Origin: G963664225 sp964538065
Lineage (GTDB): Bacteria > Verrucomicrobiota > Verrucomicrobiia > Limisphaerales > UBA1319
Direction: 5' to 3'
DNA: 64,000 bases
NCBI GenBank assembly: GCA_964538065.1
Contig: CAZIDG010000002.1
Span: 62,001 to 126,000 of the forward strand
The stretch's first letter is position 1, and each line of letters begins with the position of its first letter. Below, in pieces: positions 15,095 to 24,476 of the stretch. The notes beneath the pieces were generated by a model. The model was given only the letters and a program-made list of their open reading frames with translations, did not search any database and was not told the DNA's origin. Both the position numbers and the translations under genes were made by a program.

Positions 15095-17920
15095 TTACCA
15101 GAGTTTATAGCGTGGGAGCTTTCCGGATACTTCCATGCGGTTCTCCAGCTTGCCATCAGGAATGATGAGCCCCACCCACATCTGCTGCCGGTTCTTCATG
15201 TGGCAAACCCATCGCAAGGTTTGAGCCTCTCCGACTTTGAGTTGGACGGTTTGCACGGGCTGTTCCACTTCCAGATTCCAGGACTGCAGGTTGAATGTGT
15301 GGCGTCCATCCCCTTCAAGATAAAGATCCACGACCACCCGTCCGGTATCCACCGTGTCGCCTCCAACACGCCATTTCAACGAAGATGTCAGATCGAGGCT
15401 ATGCCTGCTCCCCGGCAAGACAATCATGGTGCGTTCGCGCTCCCCGTGGGTCACGAGATAGTGTCCCTCAGGCACCTTTGCAGTGAATTGTCCCGTGGTT
15501 TGGTCAGCTTCGAACGTATAGGCGTAACCCGTGCCCATGTCTTTGAAAATGACAGGCCGGTTGATCTGAGGGCGCCCCACGCCTCGAATGACCGCAGGAC
15601 CGTTCAAGTCGGTCATCAACCAGAGCCATCGGGAGGATGGGTGAACCCAAACTTCCTTGTAGTTATAGCAATTGGCGGCAGGCCAATAGGGAACATCCTC
15701 ATTTCCCTTGGTTTGGATGCCGACTGGTAAAGAACCTACCATGTTGCCCGACATTGCGGTGTATTGGGGGGCAAAATCGTACCCTTCGCCATACATGGTG
15801 GACTGAGCAAAGGGGTTGCGTCCCACAACCCATTGCATCTGCTTTTGGCCCAGCGCACTCAGATCCAGACTGTTACGGAGTTGTGCGGCACTCGACAAAC
15901 CTTTGGTCTGCGACAGTATGGTGCCATGGTTGCCCCGGAAAGACGTCCAGACAGGGAAACACCGCAGATAATTCTGCGAACCAAGGGCAAATCCTTTCTG
16001 CACTTGGGCCACATACCATGGCTCATTGGAGTCCTTCAGGTCGTAAATCCCTGCAGGAAGCATGCCGTAAGGATCGGTGTAAAACGAAGCGGTCTTCAGG
16101 TATTCTGAATACAAAGCAACCGCCCCATACCAGGCCATCCACTCTGCATGACCGGGGAACAAACGACAGAGGCGGGACAGTGCCACCACGGGGGCCTGCT
16201 CATGTCCGCGATGGTTGTAATGCAGCAGGTGTTTTTTGCCGGTTTCAGTATAGAAGAAACCTGCCATGGGCACTTGCCAGGAAGTGTACTCTGTTTGCTG
16301 ACAGGCCAGGATGATGCGTGCAAGCTCCACAGCCATGGAGGAATAGACCTGATCTCCAGTGGCTTCGAACAAATCCAACGAGGCCTGAGTCCCCGCTGCA
16401 GCCCATTCCAGGGAAGGAGTAGAGCCCTGTGCCAGGGCAAAATGCCAGTCTTCCTGAGCTGCTTTGAGGGATTTGGCGGCCAGGACCGGATCGGAGGTTT
16501 TTAACAAGCGGCCAGCCAGTGCCTCGGTGGAGGCGGCGATAAAGTTTTCAAAGGCATTATTATGGACTTCACCCTGCATATCATCAAGGGTGCCAGCCAC
16601 ACCATCGGTCCAAAAATCCATGGTCGCCCAAGTGACTCGTGATCCATCCCCAAATCTGGTTTTTAAGACCCAATCCAAACCCCATTTGGCTTCCTGACTG
16701 AGGCGAGCGGCCAAGGGATCCATTGTATTTGTCCCTGTCCAGCCAGCATTTGTCTGCAAATGCTCGGCCAGGGCCAGCATCGCATAGGTGGCTTCAGCAG
16801 TGTTGACAAGCCCTTGGGAGAGATCGCCTGCGTCATGCCAACCGCCGTTGATGGTGATCACTTTTCCATTGTGTGTTGCCCGCCAGTCCTTGTGGCAGAC
16901 ATCATGGATGCCCGAAATGGCATCGCCGCATCGCTCACAATAGAAGAGATTAACCGTCTTCCAAATGGTTTCGCGCCATACATCGTCATGTATTGAGAAT
17001 GGTTGGGTTACAGCATCACCTGCGCGTATGACATATTCGCCTGGTTCGCGGATATCCGAAAAATCAAGCAACTGTATGGAACCAATGGTGTTGGACACAG
17101 TTCGGACTGGGCGGATGGCCGTCTTCTCACCCGTCTGCATGTTGATGAGATGGAAATAACCTGCCTCCACACCCGTAGCCAGGGCACTTTTGGTTCCACC
17201 TGCCAGATAGCCCGAGTGACTGTACGCGATCGTTCCAGGAGCCACAGTCCACCCTTCAAAGTGGTCTTCCATGACAGCCTGCAACTCAAGTTGATCGATG
17301 TCGAAACAAACGGTGCTGGCAGCCCCGGGCTCGTGACCCTGTAAGCGATAAATAAAACTGACCCCCGTTACCTGGTCGCGCGGCAAATTGGGAATTTCCC
17401 ACACAATGTGGTTCCATTGGTTTGGTTGCAGAAGGAAAAAGTTTAATCCTTCACGCAAATCATGATTGGGAAGTTTGACGGCTCCATCATTGCTCAAAGT
17501 CACCAATAAAGACAGGACCTTAAAACCGGGCACTGTGGGGTAAACCCAGAAGGAAAGCCGGTTGTATGCGCTCCAATTCTCGTGGTCAAAATCGCGACGA
17601 GCCACCGCTTCCCCAAAAGGCCGTCCACCCGTTGCATTGGGCTTGTCGCTCACCGTGGGCGATAGGAGTCGCAAGGAGGTGTTACCATCCGTCGAATGCG
17701 CCTTGGTCAATTCCATCGAACCAAACCCGTGGTGTGTCCAGTGAGCCAGGGTTTCCATGCTGTCCAGCGGTCGAGCGCCCAACAATCCCTTCTGCAACCA
17801 CCGGGCTGTCAGGGCGTTCGATTCATTAACCGACATGGGCATTTGCGGCAATGCGGGCTGTGCCGCCTTAAGCGCGACCGCCACAATGCATAATAACAAA
17901 TATAAAATCCGGTACCTCAT
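15095..17920 (-). CDS. Secreted GH9 family glycoside hydrolase
   Basis: 941 residues from the ATG at 17920, which gives a clean signal peptide (1-21, 'MRYRILYLLLCIVAVALKA'). An in-frame ATG at 17938 adds six residues and is possible. After the signal come a galactose-binding-like beta-sandwich (about 45-215) and a CelD_N-type Ig-like domain (about 225-315). The (alpha/alpha)6 GH9 domain carries 'GGWHDAGD' (about 359-366), whose two Asp activate water, and 'NYKEVWVHP' near 755 with the probable proton-donor Glu. A C-terminal beta domain follows. GH9 enzymes are inverting beta-1,4-glucanases or exo-glucosaminidases; substrate is not decided by sequence. It lies downstream of panB on the same strand with an 81-nt gap. 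Confidence 0.85.
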   Translation of the reverse strand: MRYRILYLLLCIVAVALKAAQPALPQMPMSVNESNALTARWLQKGLLGARPLDSMETLAHWTHHGFGSMELTKAHSTDGNTSLRLLSPTVSDKPNATGGRPFGEAVARRDFDHENWSAYNRLSFWVYPTVPGFKVLSLLVTLSNDGAVKLPNHDLREGLNFFLLQPNQWNHIVWEIPNLPRDQVTGVSFIYRLQGHEPGAASTVCFDIDQLELQAVMEDHFEGWTVAPGTIAYSHSGYLAGGTKSALATGVEAGYFHLINMQTGEKTAIRPVRTVSNTIGSIQLLDFSDIREPGEYVIRAGDAVTQPFSIHDDVWRETIWKTVNLFYCERCGDAISGIHDVCHKDWRATHNGKVITINGGWHDAGDLSQGLVNTAEATYAMLALAEHLQTNAGWTGTNTMDPLAARLSQEAKWGLDWVLKTRFGDGSRVTWATMDFWTDGVAGTLDDMQGEVHNNAFENFIAASTEALAGRLLKTSDPVLAAKSLKAAQEDWHFALAQGSTPSLEWAAAGTQASLDLFEATGDQVYSSMAVELARIILACQQTEYTSWQVPMAGFFYTETGKKHLLHYNHRGHEQAPVVALSRLCRLFPGHAEWMAWYGAVALYSEYLKTASFYTDPYGMLPAGIYDLKDSNEPWYVAQVQKGFALGSQNYLRCFPVWTSFRGNHGTILSQTKGLSSAAQLRNSLDLSALGQKQMQWVVGRNPFAQSTMYGEGYDFAPQYTAMSGNMVGSLPVGIQTKGNEDVPYWPAANCYNYKEVWVHPSSRWLWLMTDLNGPAVIRGVGRPQINRPVIFKDMGTGYAYTFEADQTTGQFTAKVPEGHYLVTHGERERTMIVLPGSRHSLDLTSSLKWRVGGDTVDTGRVVVDLYLEGDGRHTFNLQSWNLEVEQPVQTVQLKVGEAQTLRWVCHMKNRQQMWVGLIIPDGKLENRMEVSGKLPRYKLW

Positions 17921-18001
17921 AGCACTATATCCACACATTGATTCACCACAGATGAAACAGTAAACAATTCAGTGTTAGTGTCTTGTTTATTACACTGCGA
18001 A

Positions 18002-18769
18002 TCACTTCCTGCTGTCCTGAACTTCCTTGGACCAGGTCATGACGGCGTTTCTCATCTGCTCGGCGCCATTCATGCGGGGCTTGATAAACTTGGGGGTGAA
18101 CCAGGGAAAAATACCCACCAAATCGTGTATCACAAGGATCTGACCATCACAGTCCGCCCCGGAACCAATACCAATGGTTGGAATGGAAAGGGATTCTGTT
18201 ATGGCCTTTGCCACCGCTGGCGTAACCAATTCCAGAACGATGGCAGATGCGCCGGCCTGTTCCAAGGCTTTTGCATCATCCATCAAGGCCTGCCGTTCTG
18301 TTTCAGTCCTGCCTTTGATCTTATAGCCGCCTTCTTCCCGCACGCTTTGCGGCAGCATCCCCAAGTGGCCAATAAAGGGGATCCCGGAAGCAACAATGGC
18401 TTTAACCTGGGGCAAAATTTTCCGACCACCCTCAGCCTTAACTGCTTCGGCCCCCGCTGCAGTAAGACGGCGGGCGTTGGAGAGTGCAAGCTCAACCGTG
18501 TCGTAGCTTTTGTTGGGCATGTCTGCCGCCAGAAGTGCCTGCGGTTTGGCTCGCGCGGCAGCTCGGACGTGATGTTCCATCTCTTCCATGGTTACCAGCG
18601 TTGTATCCGGATATCCCAAGACCACCATACCCACGGAATCGCCCACAAGAATCAAAGGAATTCCCGCTTCGTCGAGCAACCGGGTTGTCGGATAATCATA
18701 GGCAGTCAGCGACGCGATTCCGCGTCCCTGTTGCTTCATGACCTTTAATATGGCCGCTGTAACCTTCAT
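18002..18769 (-). CDS. panB: 3-methyl-2-oxobutanoate hydroxymethyltransferase
   Basis: 255 residues, matching the family's usual length when started at the ATG at 18769. A frame open to 18835 adds 22 atypical residues. PanB transfers a hydroxymethyl group from 5,10-methylenetetrahydrofolate to 2-ketoisovalerate to make ketopantoate, the first committed step to pantothenate and CoA, in the cytoplasm. Motifs: 'LTAYDYPTTRLLDEAGI', 'LVGDSVGMVVLGY' (metal-binding Asp), 'AVKAEGG', 'GHLGMLPQSV' and 'IPTIGIGSGADCDGQILV'. No other pantothenate gene is nearby. Confidence 0.95.
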   Translation of the reverse strand: MKVTAAILKVMKQQGRGIASLTAYDYPTTRLLDEAGIPLILVGDSVGMVVLGYPDTTLVTMEEMEHHVRAAARAKPQALLAADMPNKSYDTVELALSNARRLTAAGAEAVKAEGGRKILPQVKAIVASGIPFIGHLGMLPQSVREEGGYKIKGRTETERQALMDDAKALEQAGASAIVLELVTPAVAKAITESLSIPTIGIGSGADCDGQILVIHDLVGIFPWFTPKFIKPRMNGAEQMRNAVMTWSKEVQDSRK

Positions 18770-18910
18770 AACATCAATGTACCAGCATCGGTCCAGTGAC
18801 AGGGAGATACAAGTCGATTTTAGACACACTACCAAGGCGTTTACATGGTGGGGAGGCGGTGGTATGGTTCGCTGAATAGTTGCCCGATGGCAACGTCAAA
18901 AGTGCTAGGA

Positions 18911-19471
18911 ATGATAAAACGCTTTTTACTGATCGGATGTGCGCTGCTAATGGCCTTATCTGTTGGTGCCCAGCCACATCCAGGCCCTGGTCCTCGGCCT
19001 CCAGCAGGGCCATCCTTTCATGGCCATCATCACCATGGTGGTGATATTGCGGGAGGGATTGCGGTTGGCATTGTGGCTGGTGCCGTTCTGCACGATATTC
19101 TGAGTCCTCCGCCACCGCCATATCCGTATCCTCCTTATGCTCTGGTACCTGCACCACGGCCAAGACCCAATTTAATGGTGGGCGGAGCCATCGTGGGAGG
19201 GGTGGCTGGTGGCATTATTGGCCACAATAATGGTCGCCACGGTTGGGAAGGGGCTGCGATTGGGGTGGGGGCAGGATTGGTGGTCGGCGGGGTAGCGGAA
19301 TGCATAGTCCGTCGTCCTTATTGGTATGCTCCTCAACCACAGCCAGTTGCGCAAACAACGGTGTATCAAACCACAACGGTTACCACCTCACAACAACAGG
19401 TGGCCACGACGGCGCAGGCTGATTCTGGTACTTCCTCGATGGCGGCCGCCAATGCGCTTTTTGGACGGTAA
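18911..19471 (+). CDS. Exported glycine-zipper protein
   Basis: 186 residues from the ATG at 18911, which yields a signal peptide 'MIKRFLLIGCALLMALSVGA'. Earlier in-frame starts at 18845 and 18887 are possible. A His/Pro/Gly-rich segment leads into two glycine-zipper stretches ('GGIAVGIVAGAVLHD' and 'GGAIVGGVAGGIIGHN', 'GAAIGVGAGLVVGG'), the pattern of YMGG/17-kDa-type outer-membrane zipper proteins. A Thr/Gln-rich tail follows. It is the first gene of a five-gene envelope operon. GTGACA-17-TTTAGA at 18796-18824 may be its promoter. Exact role is unknown. Confidence 0.65.
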   Translation: MIKRFLLIGCALLMALSVGAQPHPGPGPRPPAGPSFHGHHHHGGDIAGGIAVGIVAGAVLHDILSPPPPPYPYPPYALVPAPRPRPNLMVGGAIVGGVAGGIIGHNNGRHGWEGAAIGVGAGLVVGGVAECIVRRPYWYAPQPQPVAQTTVYQTTTVTTSQQQVATTAQADSGTSSMAAANALFGR

Positions 19472-19505
19472 CCTTTTGAACTCTCAAGTGTCTTTTAAAC
19501 TGAAT

Positions 19506-20138
19506 ATGCAAATCCATATTGTTCGCAAAGTGATGCTGGCCAGCGTAGTTGCCGGCATGGGCCTAATGATGGGATGTGCCTCTGGGGTAAAAAATCCTTC
19601 GGGTGTTCCCGTTACGGAGATGAAGGCCGATGAGCGGGGATTCGTTGCGGGTACCGGCGTGGAATCCCAGGATCTGGTGATGGTGACTGAAAAAATGGCG
19701 CGGAGCATTCTGGGGATCCCCGAGATTGCAAATGCCTCAACAGCTCCTCGTGTTGTCCTCGAACCGGTGGTAAACGATACCCGTTTTGCCTTCAATAAGG
19801 ATATATTCCTCAACCGAATTCGTATCCAATTGAATTCGAAAGCGGCAGGGAAGGTGCGTTTCTTGGCGCGCGAGCAAATGGCTGCCCTGGAACGTGAACG
19901 CCAACTCAAACAGAGCGGTCAGGTTACCAGCAGCAGCGATCCCAATGTTGTTGAGTTCAAGGGGGCCGATTATTTTCTGACGGGCAAATTGCAGGGAATG
20001 ACGACCAAGACCTCAACGGGGGTCAGCGATTATGTGCTTTATTCCTTTCAATTGATCAGTGCTCGTACCAGCGAGATTGTCTGGGAAGATGCGGCTGAAA
20101 TTAAAAAACAGGGTCTGGAGGATGCCGCATATCGGTAA
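19506..20138 (+). CDS. LpoB-like penicillin-binding protein activator lipoprotein
   Basis: 210 residues from the ATG at 19506, chosen because it starts a lipoprotein signal with lipobox 'LMMGC' (cleavage before about Cys26). The frame upstream overlaps the previous gene and lacks protein character. The mature domain 'VVLEPVVNDTRFAFNKDIFL...VRFLAREQMAALERERQ...GADYFLTGKLQGM...SEIVWEDAAEIKK' follows the LpoB/COG3417 plan: an alpha/beta domain like TolB N-terminal. In Enterobacteria LpoB is an outer-membrane lipoprotein that activates the bifunctional peptidoglycan synthase PBP1B. COG3014- and YcfL-like genes follow, as around lpoB elsewhere. Confidence 0.75.
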   Translation: MQIHIVRKVMLASVVAGMGLMMGCASGVKNPSGVPVTEMKADERGFVAGTGVESQDLVMVTEKMARSILGIPEIANASTAPRVVLEPVVNDTRFAFNKDIFLNRIRIQLNSKAAGKVRFLAREQMAALERERQLKQSGQVTSSSDPNVVEFKGADYFLTGKLQGMTTKTSTGVSDYVLYSFQLISARTSEIVWEDAAEIKKQGLEDAAYR

Positions 20139-20165
20139 TCCTTTTGCATCAATTGACATATCGAG

Positions 20166-21356
20166 ATGGTGGCAATGAAGAACACGCGCTGGATCGGGGT
20201 GCTTTGCGTTGTGTGGCTGATGGCCACAGGATGCGAAACCACCAGCAACCAATGGGCATCGACGGGCAATCCCCAGGCCGATGCCAAATTGGCTGTGGAA
20301 AAGGGTCCCGCCAAGGATCGCGTCCTCTGGGAATACCGCCTTGCTGCCAATGGCATGCGGTCGGGCAATTTCACCGAAGCACGCCAAACCCTTGACGATG
20401 TTGTCCTTCATTTGGGGGGCTTGACCGCTGGCGATAAAAGCGCCCGCCAAGCCCGGGGGTATTTTCATGCAGAAGACAAGAAATTCTTCCGGGGCGAGCC
20501 GTACGAGCGGGTGATGGCTTATTATTATCGTGGCATCCTCTATTGGATGGATGGAGAGCCCGATAATGCCCGTGCTTGTTTTCGAAATGCTCAAGTTCAG
20601 GATAGTGATACGGAGCAAAAGGAATATGCCAGCGATTACGTCCTGCTGGATTATTTGGAGGGTTTGGCTACTGCGAAACTGGCGGGCGACGGCTCGGATG
20701 CCTTCAAACGCGCCGAAAAAAATGCCAAAGGAGTCCCGCTTCCCCCCAAGGATCCCAGCGCTAATGTCCTGGTCTTTATCGAAGCCGGACGCGGGCCTGT
20801 CAAGTATGCCACAGGCGAATATGGGGAAGAATTAAGGTTCATGCCGGGAAGGTCGGATGCGGTCCAATTTCGGGTGAGAATCGGAGACGTCGTGCAGGAG
20901 GCCCGTGCGATCGATGATTTGTCCTACCAGGCCACTACGCGTGGAGGCCGTGTCATGGATCATATTTTGGGTAACAAGGCCGTGTTCAAATCCGCAACCG
21001 ATACCATAGGCAATGTGGCCATCGTGGGCGGTGCGGTGATGGCCACCCAAAGACAGACTACAGAAGCAGGATTGGGATTGCTGGCCTTTGGGTTGGCGAG
21101 TAAAATCATCTCTGCCTGCACAACCCCTGCAGCCGACACGCGATGCTGGGATAATTTACCCCAGTGTTTGAGCTTCACTGCCTTGAAGGTGCCTCCCGGC
21201 CCCCGTCAGGCCATCATTGAATTTTTCGATATCGGTGGACGTCCACTGTACGGACTGACCAAGACGATTCAATTCACAGTGCCAAACGGACCGAAAGATT
21301 TGGTTTTATTCGTTAGCGATCAATCGAAAACTCCTCAAATTTATGAAAGCAAATAA
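20166..21356 (+). CDS. COG3014-like lipoprotein with TPR-type repeats
   Basis: 396 residues; ATG at 20166, or nine bases later at 20175. Signal with lipobox 'MATGC' (cleavage before about Cys23). The N-terminal half (about 40-190) is helical and TPR-like ('NFTEARQTLDDVV', 'YYYRGILYWMDGEPDNARACFRNA'). The C-terminal half has a hydrophobic stretch near 270-310 and 'ADTRCWDNLP', then a beta-rich end. This matches the uncharacterised COG3014 family, which co-occurs with LpoB and YcfL. Its last 14 nt overlap the next gene. Function unknown; envelope location is supported by the lipobox. Confidence 0.65.
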   Translation: MVAMKNTRWIGVLCVVWLMATGCETTSNQWASTGNPQADAKLAVEKGPAKDRVLWEYRLAANGMRSGNFTEARQTLDDVVLHLGGLTAGDKSARQARGYFHAEDKKFFRGEPYERVMAYYYRGILYWMDGEPDNARACFRNAQVQDSDTEQKEYASDYVLLDYLEGLATAKLAGDGSDAFKRAEKNAKGVPLPPKDPSANVLVFIEAGRGPVKYATGEYGEELRFMPGRSDAVQFRVRIGDVVQEARAIDDLSYQATTRGGRVMDHILGNKAVFKSATDTIGNVAIVGGAVMATQRQTTEAGLGLLAFGLASKIISACTTPAADTRCWDNLPQCLSFTALKVPPGPRQAIIEFFDIGGRPLYGLTKTIQFTVPNGPKDLVLFVSDQSKTPQIYESK

Positions 21357-21756
21357 ATGCCTCATGGCGCTGGCCGCCGCCTTCGTGTTGGTGTTGCCTG
21401 GTTGCCATTCCGGCGCCTATGCCCCCAAAAACACGGCCAAATACGACCTGGAAAACCAAATATCATTTGTCCTGATGGATTCGGGCGCCCGCAAGTCGAT
21501 CACTTGTTCTGGAATTCAGCAGAAGACTCTGCCCGACGGCCGACTCGAGGTGGTGGCCAACATCCGAAATCGTGAAAACCGCCGCATTCAGGTCCAGGTG
21601 GACTGCGTCTTCAAGGATGAACAGGGTTTCCCCACTGGGGATGAAACACTGTGGCAGACCTTGATTTTGACAGAAAACGGCCAGGAGGGAGTGTCCTTTA
21701 CTTCGATGAATAATCTGGCCAAAAAATATACCATCCGTGTTCGGCAGTCCCGTTAA
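21343..21756 (+). CDS. YcfL-like (DUF1425) lipoprotein
   Basis: 137 residues with a lipoprotein signal ('LALAAAFVLVLPGC'-type, lipobox 'VLPGC' near residue 21) and a small beta-rich domain ('RLEVVANIRNRENRRIQVQV', 'ETLWQTLILTENGQEGVSFTS') that matches the YcfL/COG5633 plan. In E. coli ycfL sits beside lpoB; here the same association recurs in a distant phylum. The start overlaps the preceding gene by 14 nt, indicating coupled translation. Molecular role unknown. Confidence 0.65.
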   Translation: MKANKCLMALAAAFVLVLPGCHSGAYAPKNTAKYDLENQISFVLMDSGARKSITCSGIQQKTLPDGRLEVVANIRNRENRRIQVQVDCVFKDEQGFPTGDETLWQTLILTENGQEGVSFTSMNNLAKKYTIRVRQSR

Positions 21757-21780
21757 GCTGGGGCCTTCAAAAGGATAGTT

Positions 21781-22767
21781 ATGAAATGTACATTTGCTGT
21801 TTTAGGTGCCCTCATTTGCGTTGCGATGGCACATGCGGCCAAACCGGAGCCAGTTACCCCCATGAAGAAGCTGCCTCCGGAGCAACCCGCAACGGTTGTC
21901 GTGACCACGACAACCACCACAACCACGACGACGGCCAACGTTGTTGCCCCGGCGGAGAATCAGAAGCTCTACGGCGGCAGGCCGGTGTTGATAACTCCCG
22001 AACAGGCTCGTTCCGTAATTGATCGTTTTAAGGCCTTTTACCCAAAACTTGGCAGCCCGCGAGTGCTTATCTATGTGAATCGAGAACTTGTGGATGAGGA
22101 GTCTGGTCTTAAACTGGCAAGCCGTTCACAAAGCGTGCATGAATCCCAGGGATCCATCACCAGTGATGCCCCTGCAAGCAAGGAGGTGAAAGTGGATTCT
22201 CCAGGCGTTTCTGTCAAAACTACTGGCGATGGCAGCCGGACAAATACCTATATCAGTCAGCAAGCATCGCACGATACGAGCTATAAAACACAGGATCCCC
22301 GCAAATTATCCCTGGCTGACCGCCAAACCATGCGCGATGTCGAACGTTTATTCGGACGTCCCTTGCGCATGGCAGGCACGAAATTGGCTGATCAACGACT
22401 GGCCACCCAGATGCTCGATGGACGCCCCATATCCGCCTTCGATGTCACGGCTGACAACGAACAGTCCCGCAAGGATCGTGAGGCGCTCAAGAAGGTGGCC
22501 GACGTGGTGATCGAGGTATTGATTTCCTCACGTGAAATAACCGCTGTCGAGGTGTCTGGGGATAAGACCTACAGTGTGCCGGATATTCATGCGACAGCCT
22601 TGCGTTTGAGCGATGCCCGCATTTTAGGGCAGGCGACTGCGGCAGATATCCTGGGCAAAGGATCGCAGACGGCAGACATTGTGCGCAGTTACGGGATGAA
22701 TGATATCACCGAGGTTACAGTCTTCTCACTCATGGAAGACATGATGCTGGAATCTGCCCAGCAATAG
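21781..22767 (+). CDS. Exported protein of unknown function with poly-Thr linker
   Basis: 328 residues with a signal peptide ('MKCTFAVLGALICVAMAHA', cleavage near 19/20). A proline-rich stretch leads to ten consecutive Thr (residues 42-51, codons at 21904-21933), probably a flexible and possibly glycosylated linker. Then come a conserved-looking 'LITPEQARSVIDRFKAFYPKLGSPRVLIYVNREL' segment, a Ser/Thr-rich middle and an alpha/beta C-terminal domain ('VADVVIEVLISSREITAVEVSGDKTYSVPDIHATALRLSDA') that resembles the CsgG/LpoB-type fold in pattern only. I do not recognise a named family. It closes the lpoB-like operon 24 nt after the YcfL-like gene. Confidence 0.6.
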   Translation: MKCTFAVLGALICVAMAHAAKPEPVTPMKKLPPEQPATVVVTTTTTTTTTTANVVAPAENQKLYGGRPVLITPEQARSVIDRFKAFYPKLGSPRVLIYVNRELVDEESGLKLASRSQSVHESQGSITSDAPASKEVKVDSPGVSVKTTGDGSRTNTYISQQASHDTSYKTQDPRKLSLADRQTMRDVERLFGRPLRMAGTKLADQRLATQMLDGRPISAFDVTADNEQSRKDREALKKVADVVIEVLISSREITAVEVSGDKTYSVPDIHATALRLSDARILGQATAADILGKGSQTADIVRSYGMNDITEVTVFSLMEDMMLESAQQ

Positions 22768-22783
22768 TGGACTGCTTTTATCG

Positions 22784-22818
22784 GTTGGGAGGCGGAGGTC
22801 AACCCTCCGCCTCCCAAC
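22784..22818. terminator. Long perfect hairpin between convergent operons
   Basis: A 15-bp perfect GC-rich stem (22784-22798 with 22804-22818) and a 5-nt loop, between the stop of the lpoB-like operon (22767) and the stop of hcp (22833). There is no strong U-run on either side, so it may act as a transcript-end stabiliser as much as a terminator. Confidence 0.65.
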
Positions 22819-22832
22819 GATGGGTATCCCAA

Positions 22833-24476
22833 TCAAGCCATGATGCTGGCGAGGTCTTTTTCCGCAGTCGTGATGGGCATCAGGTTAAACTTGTCTACCA
22901 ACACCTGCAGCACTGCCGGTGTCACAAAGGCAGGAAGACTTGGTCCCAGCCGGATGTTCTTTATACCCAAATAGAGCAGGGTGAGTAGAATGCATACGGC
23001 TTTTTGTTCATACCAGGACAGGATCAGGGATAGCGGCAATTCATTCACTCCACATTGAAATGCCTTTGACAGGGCCACCGCGACCTGAATGGCGGAATAG
23101 GCGTCGTTACATTGACCCATGTCCAACAGACGCGGGATGCCACCGATGGTGCCAAAGTCCAGCTTGTTGAACCGATATTTGCCACACGCCAGGGTCAGAA
23201 TGACGCAGTCCTTGGGGACGGACTCGGCGAATTGTGTGTAATAATTTCGTCCTGTTTTTGCGCCATCACACCCGCCAATAAGGAAGAAGCGTTTAATGGC
23301 TCCGCGCTTTACTGCATCAATGACCTGTCCGGCCACACCCATGACGGTGTTATGCCCGAAACCGACAAGGATGGTTTTGGCTGAACCCTCCTCGGCAAAA
23401 CCTGGTGCTTCAAGGGCGGCAGCAATTACTGGCGCAAAATCCCGATCAGCAATATGTTTGACGCCTGGCCATGCAACCAGGCCCGATGTGAAAATGCGTG
23501 TCTTATAGGTTGGCGCAGGTTCCTGAATGCAGTTGGTCGTCATGAGAATGGCACCTGGAAATGCATTGAACTCGTCTTTTTGATCCTGCCAGGCACCACC
23601 ATAATTTCCAACCAGATGCTTGTACGCCTTTAACTTGGGATAACCATGGGCAGGCAGCATTTCACCATGGGTGTACACATTGATCCCAGTGCCCTCAGTT
23701 TGTTTGAGCAGTTCCTCCAAATCCTTTAAATCGTGACCGGAAACAAGGATCGCCTTGCCTTTCACAGGCTCAATACGAACCGGGGTGGGTACAGGGTGGC
23801 CATATGCACCCGTGTTGGCAGCATCCAGCAACCCCATGACCTTGAAATTGATCTCTCCGCACTTCATATTCATCGCAAGAAGAGATTCAACAGATATATT
23901 CTCAAGCGTCAGGTAGTTTAGCGCCTCGTGGAAGAAGGCATAAACATCCTCGGACTCCTGTCCCAAAAGCATGGCGTGATCAGCATAGGCTGCGGTCCCT
24001 TTGAGACCGTAAGTTAATAATTCCATCAGACCAGTGACATCCGGGCCCACAGAATCCCTGCGTGCCAGAATGCCTACGGTTTGCCCCTGTCTGATAAGGC
24101 CTTCCGTTGTGGGGGCTGGAATCCAGGTTGCGGGTCCCTTGATCACCTCGGGTGTCCCTCCAGATCTGCGACAGGCGTTTTCATAGAGATCCTTCGCTTG
24201 ATCGCGGACCATGGCGGCCCTTTTGGCCAAATCTGCAAGACGATCCGAGTCGAAGTTTACATTGGTAACCGTCGTAAAAAGTGCCTCCATGACAAACACA
24301 TCCACATCATGGTTATGGGCGCCCAAGAGGCGTGCGCGGTGTGCGTATTGGGCGATCCCCTTGGTGGCAAAGACAATTAGATCCTGTAACGAGGCGCTGT
24401 TTTCATCCTTGCCGCATACGGAAAAGGTGCAGCATCCCGTACCCTTTGAGGTTTGTTCACATTGGTAGCAGAACAT
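22833..24476 (-). CDS. hcp: Hybrid cluster protein (hydroxylamine reductase type)
   Basis: 547 residues, the normal family length. The N-terminal cysteine set C3-x2-C6-x8-C15-x5-C21 ('FCYQCEQTSKGTGCC') has the spacing of Hcp from strict anaerobes, which binds a 4Fe-4S cluster; E. coli has a wider 2Fe-2S spacing. Ligands of the 4Fe-2S-2O hybrid cluster are visible in 'HGEMLPAHGYP', 'TTNCIQEP', 'LACGKYRFNK' and 'GQCNDAYSA'. Hcp reduces hydroxylamine in vitro and is implicated in NO reduction or protein S-nitrosylation under nitrosative stress. No hcr reductase partner is adjacent. A perfect DNR/FNR-type box lies about 107 bp upstream with a matching -10, so NO-responsive control by the Crp/Fnr protein at 524-1240 is likely. 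Confidence 0.95.
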   Translation of the reverse strand: MFCYQCEQTSKGTGCCTFSVCGKDENSASLQDLIVFATKGIAQYAHRARLLGAHNHDVDVFVMEALFTTVTNVNFDSDRLADLAKRAAMVRDQAKDLYENACRRSGGTPEVIKGPATWIPAPTTEGLIRQGQTVGILARRDSVGPDVTGLMELLTYGLKGTAAYADHAMLLGQESEDVYAFFHEALNYLTLENISVESLLAMNMKCGEINFKVMGLLDAANTGAYGHPVPTPVRIEPVKGKAILVSGHDLKDLEELLKQTEGTGINVYTHGEMLPAHGYPKLKAYKHLVGNYGGAWQDQKDEFNAFPGAILMTTNCIQEPAPTYKTRIFTSGLVAWPGVKHIADRDFAPVIAAALEAPGFAEEGSAKTILVGFGHNTVMGVAGQVIDAVKRGAIKRFFLIGGCDGAKTGRNYYTQFAESVPKDCVILTLACGKYRFNKLDFGTIGGIPRLLDMGQCNDAYSAIQVAVALSKAFQCGVNELPLSLILSWYEQKAVCILLTLLYLGIKNIRLGPSLPAFVTPAVLQVLVDKFNLMPITTAEKDLASIMA

